Source: Prinsepia uniflora
Lineage: Eukaryota > Streptophyta > Magnoliopsida > Rosales > Rosaceae
NCBI GenBank assembly: GCA_032719365.1
Contig: CM064874.1
Location: 30,366,716-30,430,715, forward strand
Length of the DNA: 64,000 bases
Direction: 5' to 3'
The notes beneath the pieces are model-generated. The model did no database searches. It was given only the letters and a program-made list of their open reading frames with translations, and had not been told where the DNA came from. The stretch's first letter is position 1, and each line of letters opens with the position of its first letter. This document shows positions 59,125-64,000 of the stretch, one piece after another. The translations under genes were made by a program, and so were the position numbers.

Positions 59125-59136
59125 TGGTATCAGAGC
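59125..59136 (+). promoter_or_regulatory. Primer-binding site, initiator Met tRNA type (element G)
   Basis: TGGTATCAGAGC three bases after the LTR end (ACT spacer). Confidence 0.95.
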
Positions 59137-62080
59137 AGGGTTGCTCTTTTTGTGCGCGTAGGTCGAGGGTGTGATGTCTCTTTGGGCTGCAATTCGTTAT
59201 CAACCTGATAGATAGTTTTTGGGTTTGGATAGTGGATAGAATATGATTGGCCCGATACGCGGTGCGTTAATGTGATTCGACCCAGGTGGGGTTGATTGTG
59301 ATGAACTGGTATTGTGGGACCGTCGGTTCGGTCATGTGATATTGGATTGTTGTGCTGCTAGGTGCAGCCAGGTTCGGGGAACCTCATGTGAGTAATGGTT
59401 AAAAAAATGTGAACCCTTGGGGTGGTTTCTAGTGTGAGGGATGTTGATTCATCGGAGTTGGCCGATGACCTAGTGGTGGAACCCACGTTGATGGGATGGT
59501 AGGATTGGATTTGACGTCTATTCGATGTCAGGACCGCAGGGTCGGTCAGGTTGTGGATTTTATATTACGGAGGGCTGTTTGGTTCGGTTGAACCATAGGG
59601 TGTGATTGTGGAACCCTAGTATTAAAAGGTAAACCTTAATTGTGGCTAGTGGATGAGAACTTGTGCTGCGACGAGCAGTTGAGGTCATGGATGACCATGT
59701 GGATGGCTCTGGTGAGTCTAGTTAGAACTATGGGATTCGATTTACGGATACGGTTCTGAGATAAATTATGGAATCCCGTGTTGTATCGGGTATTGGTGTG
59801 ATGTGTGGATGCGGATCTCGATAGCAATGACAGTTAGTCGGTAGTCATATAGAGATGACTGGCTATCGAGGGTAATTGGTGTGGTTATAATACTTGGGGA
59901 TCAGGGGACGTTCAGGGAACGTTCATTTTCCTGATGTGGATTGTCAGAGTGGTGGTACCCATAGTCGTGAGGTACGGGATCGTCGTTCGGTATGAACGGA
60001 GATCCAGGGTTGTCGTATTTGCACATGGTGTGCAGTATGGATGCCTGTGTGCTGATACTAGTGTTGTTGATAGTATGTTGGTGCTGGTACTAGCGCTGGT
60101 GCTAGTGTCGGTAATGGTGTTGACGATGAGCCACCAGTTGGGGTGTGACTCCGTCATGATGAACATATGTTCGGTCTTTGAGATTCGGTAGTGGTTGAGT
60201 GATGGACTGGATGGGATCCAGTTAAGATTGTGATGGGTTGGGATAAGTCCCAATAGTGGTGAGATAACCAGTAAGGAGTGGAAAAAAAAAAGGGGTATAA
60301 TTGAGAACTTTGGAAACCGAGTGTTGAACCTGTAAAGGTTGGGATGTGCGAACGGGACAATAACGGATCGATTGTGGACACGTGGTTGTCCAAGTGAGTT
60401 GAGGAGGTAGGAAGTCTAGTGGTTAGACTTGACGTCTTGTTGGGAGCATGTCTGTTTCCAACATGGTTGGAACCTTAGTGTCGAGGAGGGTTGTGATTGG
60501 GGAACGAGAGTGGTACTCGTTTAGGTGATTGGTATTCCAAAGTCATTGGGGTTGACTTCTTGTTTTCTGCCCTGGCAGACATTGACTGTTGTTACCAGTA
60601 CGTTGAGCGTGTATTGGTTGGTGAGCCCATGTGTGTTGTGGGGTCATCAGGGGGAGTTGCGTATTCAATATTAGGTAAACGAGATTTCTCATTTTCTGCT
60701 TGGTGGCAGACGATGTGGTGTCACATGGCGTGGTGAGTACAGTGAGTTTTGTTGCATCCACGTAGGATGAGTTTTGACGTCATCATTCTTGGATCATCCT
60801 TGGTTTTCCTAGGTGGAAAGACAAGGATCGATACGAACTTGGGTATGTGAGTCGTAAATGACGGGGTTGAACTTCTTTTCGAAGTGGGGCCCGTATGATA
60901 TTCTACTCGGGTGAGTAGGTTTTCAAGGTAGTTGAATTTTGTCAACCTTAGACGTGTGGAGGTTGGATTGGCTTCCCTATGAAGTCAATCAAGTGTATTG
61001 AACGGGTAACCGATAGGTTCGGTTTTGGTGTGTCTTGGTAAATGCGAACGAGATTTTGGGATTTGGAATCGAATTTCTGGGTGACGATTCAGGATTCGAT
61101 TTTGGAACTTGAAAGTATATTTCTGGATTTGGGTACGGAATGATTATTCCAAATGCTAGCTTACGGAATAATGATTTCGGATTCGGATTTGGATATAAAT
61201 TAAAATTTGATGTCTGGGCTTGGTTCCGGGATTTCTTACGAAATTGCGGATCCGGATTCGGAATTGTAACTAAATTATGGGTGGAGTTTCGTTTTGTCTC
61301 ATGCTGGATTGGGCAAACGTACTCCATTATTTGGAACGTGTTAGGCTATGACCTAGGTGGTTGTAGTCTGGTTATTAGATAGATGTGTGTACTTCGTACA
61401 TGGTTCGAGGTACAATACCTTGTAGACTTGTGATGTCTCGTTATGGTATACGGGTTATACCCGAGGTGTGTTGGTGAACGTGTTGGTAGTCGGATTGGTT
61501 CCGATACCATGGGATTGGTTGTGGACCGGACATTACTATGCAATGGGTCATGGTAATTCCGATGTGTTTAATTACACACAGGTCGTGTGAAAATGTTGGT
61601 AAGTATATTTGTGAGTCGAGTACGTTGGTGGCATGTGTAGCCACGAGTGAGTCTAGTGTCAGTTTTCGACTAACAACAACTGTGTGGTGACAGATTGTCA
61701 GGATGTGTCAACATAGATTGTTGAGTGGGGTCAGTTGACTCCTAGTGGGAGTGGGAAAGGAACCGTCGAGTTGTTGCGTCAACGAGAGGGTTGATTTGAC
61801 AAGTGGTGTCAAATTCGAAACAAGTAGTTTCAGTCATTCGACGGGGTCGAATGTAGTCGTTGCGTTTTGAGTACTAATGGTACTTTTGGGTGCAGACAAG
61901 TTTTGTCTGATTAGTTGGTGTACGGGTGTACACGTGTTGCGTGATCGATTCCACTTTCCACGGGGTGTTTGTGGAATCAGGATAGTCGAGTTTCGAGAGC
62001 GAAACTTTTTAAGGAGGGAAGAACGTTTGAGTTTAAAGCGGTTGGAATTTCGAGGACGAAATTTATTAATGAGGGAAGAT
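59137..62080 (+). other. Noncoding internal domain of element G
   Basis: Begins with the leader block GTAGGTCGAGGGTGTGATGT (59158-59177), shared with A and E, then about 2.9 kb without retroviral protein motifs. Similar in reverse to the E internal domain over long stretches (59760-60010, 60540-60680). The 3' end carries TCGAGTTTCGAGAGCGAAAC and a second GGAATTTCGAGGACGAAAT block, each followed by a G-rich purine run (62010-62020 and 62071-62079). The outer part of the polypurine tract region is therefore duplicated. Confidence 0.82.
62071..62079 (+). promoter_or_regulatory. Polypurine tract of element G
   Basis: GAGGGAAGA immediately upstream of the 3' LTR start (TGTAACGACCGG at 62081). A similar AAGGAGGGAAGA lies at about 62011-62022 and may be a second purine run. 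Confidence 0.75.
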
Positions 62081-64000
62081 TGTAACGACCGGTCCCGAAT
62101 TCCGGGATTAGTTTAGTGATTAATCTCGTTTAGTGAGGTTGAACGGTGCTTAGTGGGGCGGAATCGGACAAATTGTGCAAAATGACCGTTTTGCCCCTGG
62201 TCGTGGGCAAAATGTTGACTTTTTGATCGGGCGGTCCAACGGACTTTGACCGATGACCGTGACGTAGTTCGGGACGTCACGAGTTCATAGACAGGTGGCA
62301 CGTTCGATTCCGACATTCGTAGAGAAAGTTTTGATGTTCGGAAGTTGAGGGGTATTTTGGTAATTTGGCATACTAGGGGCCAAATGTTGACTTTTTGACC
62401 GGGAGGTCCGATGGACGAGGGCCAAGGACCGTTACGTAGGTATCGTCGATACGAATCCAATGACAGACGGCATGCCGAAATCGGAGATTCGACGACGAAG
62501 TTATGGTCAAGGAAACGAACTAACGAACCGAGGCTCGGATTAAAATAATAATATAATAATGAATAGTGATCGTTGACTGTGCACCTCCGGATGAGTGACA
62601 AGTGTCACCCATCCCTTGTTTCCAGCTCCATGTTTCCCTCCCAACACCATCATTACAACATCATCATTTATCCTTCATCATTTCCTCCATTTTCTCCCTC
62701 ATTTCCTCTTCTTTGTTCCTAAACCGTGCACAAATTTGGGATTCGGATTAGGGAGAATTGGCTCCCTCTCTCTGCCGTTCCTGAGAGAAAATTGAGAGAC
62801 TAAGATGATTGAATTAACGGGGAAACACGAGGGGTTGAGAGAGTATTGAATTTTGGATTTTGGATTTCGGGAAAATTGGGGGGAAAATTCGAAATGGAAG
62901 AATTAGGCCGTGAGGATCGAATTGGAGGTTACATTCAGCTTTCTGGGAATGCCACGATCAGTTTCGTCGAAGGAACGAAGGGAATTGGTGCTGTTTTGGC
63001 TCTGATCACACTTGGTGACAGAGGAGGAAAATCGAGCTTGAGTCGTGGCGTTTGAGGCTTCGAATGATTCAATTGAGGTGGGGAAACTACTTCTCATGAT
63101 CCCACGATGCTTCTGGGTTCATCAATTGAAGGAAAACGGCTGTGGTTGACAGAACTCCATGGTTGAACAGTGACGGTGTTCGAGCTTGAGTCGTGACGAT
63201 TGAGCACTAGTTTGATTCAATTGATGTGGGGGAATTGTTCCTCATGGTCCATTGATGCTTCTGGATGCATCGATGCATCAATTGGAAGAAACCTGCAGCC
63301 ATTGAAGGAATCCCATGATTGAACAGTGACCGGAGTGTTCTTCGTGTTCATCGTGGAATCGATGGAATCTGGGTAAGTGTTCGTGTAATTGAGTTTACAG
63401 AACTTAAATTAGACTTAAAATGAAACTAACTGAATGCTCAATTGAAGGAATTAAGGCTGAATTGATGGACATTGAACCGGGTTGTATCGCGGGTAAATTG
63501 GACCCGTTTACGAGACATACGGGTTAGGACGATGCACTGTAGCAGGCGCGTGAGTTTCACGCGCAGCCACTCACGGTGGCGCGTGACGGCGCGTGGGCAC
63601 GAATCTCGAGGTGAGGTCAACATGACTTCTGTCCTATTTAATGTAACGAACATTTTGGAATTGGTTTCGTGTCGATCGGACACCGTTTCGATATTGTTCG
63701 GGATATCCGAAGGTTTTAAATCAAGTTTAAAAATAGTTAAAAATTCGGGAAAATTACGGGACTTTGATAGGATGTTAATGTGGAGGTTAGTAACCCTCTA
63801 ATGTGATTTGGACAGGATTGGGAGTCCCGGTGATAGTGGTGTGGCCCGGGAGGGCCGGTGGCACGCGTATCGAGGCGTACCGTTAAAACGGTCTGTGAGT
63901 GGACTTTGGTTTTATAAATTTTATGCATGCTTAAATGTTTTATATGGATTATGGTTGTGATTGTATGATGTTGATTTGGTTGTTGGTAAATTGTACGGTT
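62081..64000 (+). mobile_element. 3' LTR of element G, first 1920 bp
   Basis: Nearly identical to 55895-57814. Differences include an 8 bp CGATGCAT duplication near 63270 (ATGCATCGATGCATCAATTG here, ATGCATCAATTG in the 5' LTR) and about 28 substitutions. The remainder, including the hairpin array, lies beyond the window. Confidence 0.93.

Larger units (their letters stand above)
55895..64000 (+). mobile_element. Element G: young noncoding long-LTR element (LARD type), cut by window end
   Basis: 5' LTR 55895-59121, PBS 59125-59136, internal to 62080, polypurine tract 62071-62079, 3' LTR from 62081 to beyond the window. The internal domain is 2959 bp and noncoding, nearly the same length as that of A (2962 bp). 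Over the 1920 bp of LTR visible twice I count about 28 substitutions and one 8 bp indel, so it is the youngest element here. Left flank TCTAA (55890-55894) should recur as the TSD beyond the window. Confidence 0.92.

Noticed and set aside
62113..62601. 162-codon antisense ORF in the LTR of G, with a 134-codon version at 56011-56415
   Set aside because: The two copies are alike because the LTRs are nearly identical. Partial counterparts in A and at 511-735 follow nucleotide similarity of the promoter module; L and E lack a continuous frame.

Overview
This window is repeat-dense plant nuclear DNA, and I found no intact protein-coding gene. The flowering-plant assignment rests on Athila-like Ty3/gypsy remnants with a tRNA-Asp-type primer-binding site, a Cassandra-type TRIM array carrying 5S-rRNA-like LTRs, and a hAT-type element with GGCCCG-rich ends. 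Many long-LTR elements here share the initiator-Met primer site TGGTATCAGAGC and LTRs of the form TGTAACGACC...TGTCA. I cannot name the species. Almost every base can be assigned to a layer of nested insertions, and most layers are fixed by matching target-site duplications (TSDs).

Layout. 1-785 is the end of a minus-strand LTR cut by the window edge. 786-5992 is a decayed Athila-like element (protease, RT and integrase pieces, then 3' noncoding sequence) interrupted by a solo LTR (2878-5356). 5993 to about 28125 is an old plus-strand long-LTR element (I). Inside it sits minus-strand element O (9064-23396, TSD GTGAT). Inside O sit a hAT-type element (12652-13409, TSD CTAAGGGA) and a complete plus-strand noncoding element A (13497-22811, TSD GACGA). 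28126-46262 holds Athila-like 3' ends and LTRs (M, J). They are interrupted by solo LTR H (30276-32814, TSD GAGGA) and by a three-LTR Cassandra array (35681-43724). The array is itself interrupted by element D (35774-39757) and solo LTR L (40585-43642, TSD CCACA). 46263-55829 is an Athila-like 5' LTR (F) split by minus-strand element E (47212-54907, TSD ACTTC). 55895 to the window end is a young plus-strand element G.

A, E and G have LTRs of about 2.6-3.2 kb where intact and internal domains of about 3.0-3.6 kb with no recognisable gag or pol. That is the architecture of LARDs (large retrotransposon derivatives), non-autonomous elements that must borrow proteins from a coding partner not present here. 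Their terminal signals (PBS, polypurine tract, GAGGACGAAATT-like block before the 3' LTR) resemble Tekay/Del-type chromoviruses, which is an inference.

The most unusual signals are structural and noncoding: (1) arrays of short hairpins, mostly with an NGG triloop, at a similar place in the LTRs of nearly every family, with stem sequences that change by compensatory substitutions; (2) complementarity between U5 and the leader just after the PBS in A, E and G, with a middle stem that differs between families but keeps its pairing; (3) a 171-172 bp tandem duplication in the LTR promoter region kept at the same period in five LTRs. All were read by eye. Boundaries given as approximate are alignment judgements, not computed.
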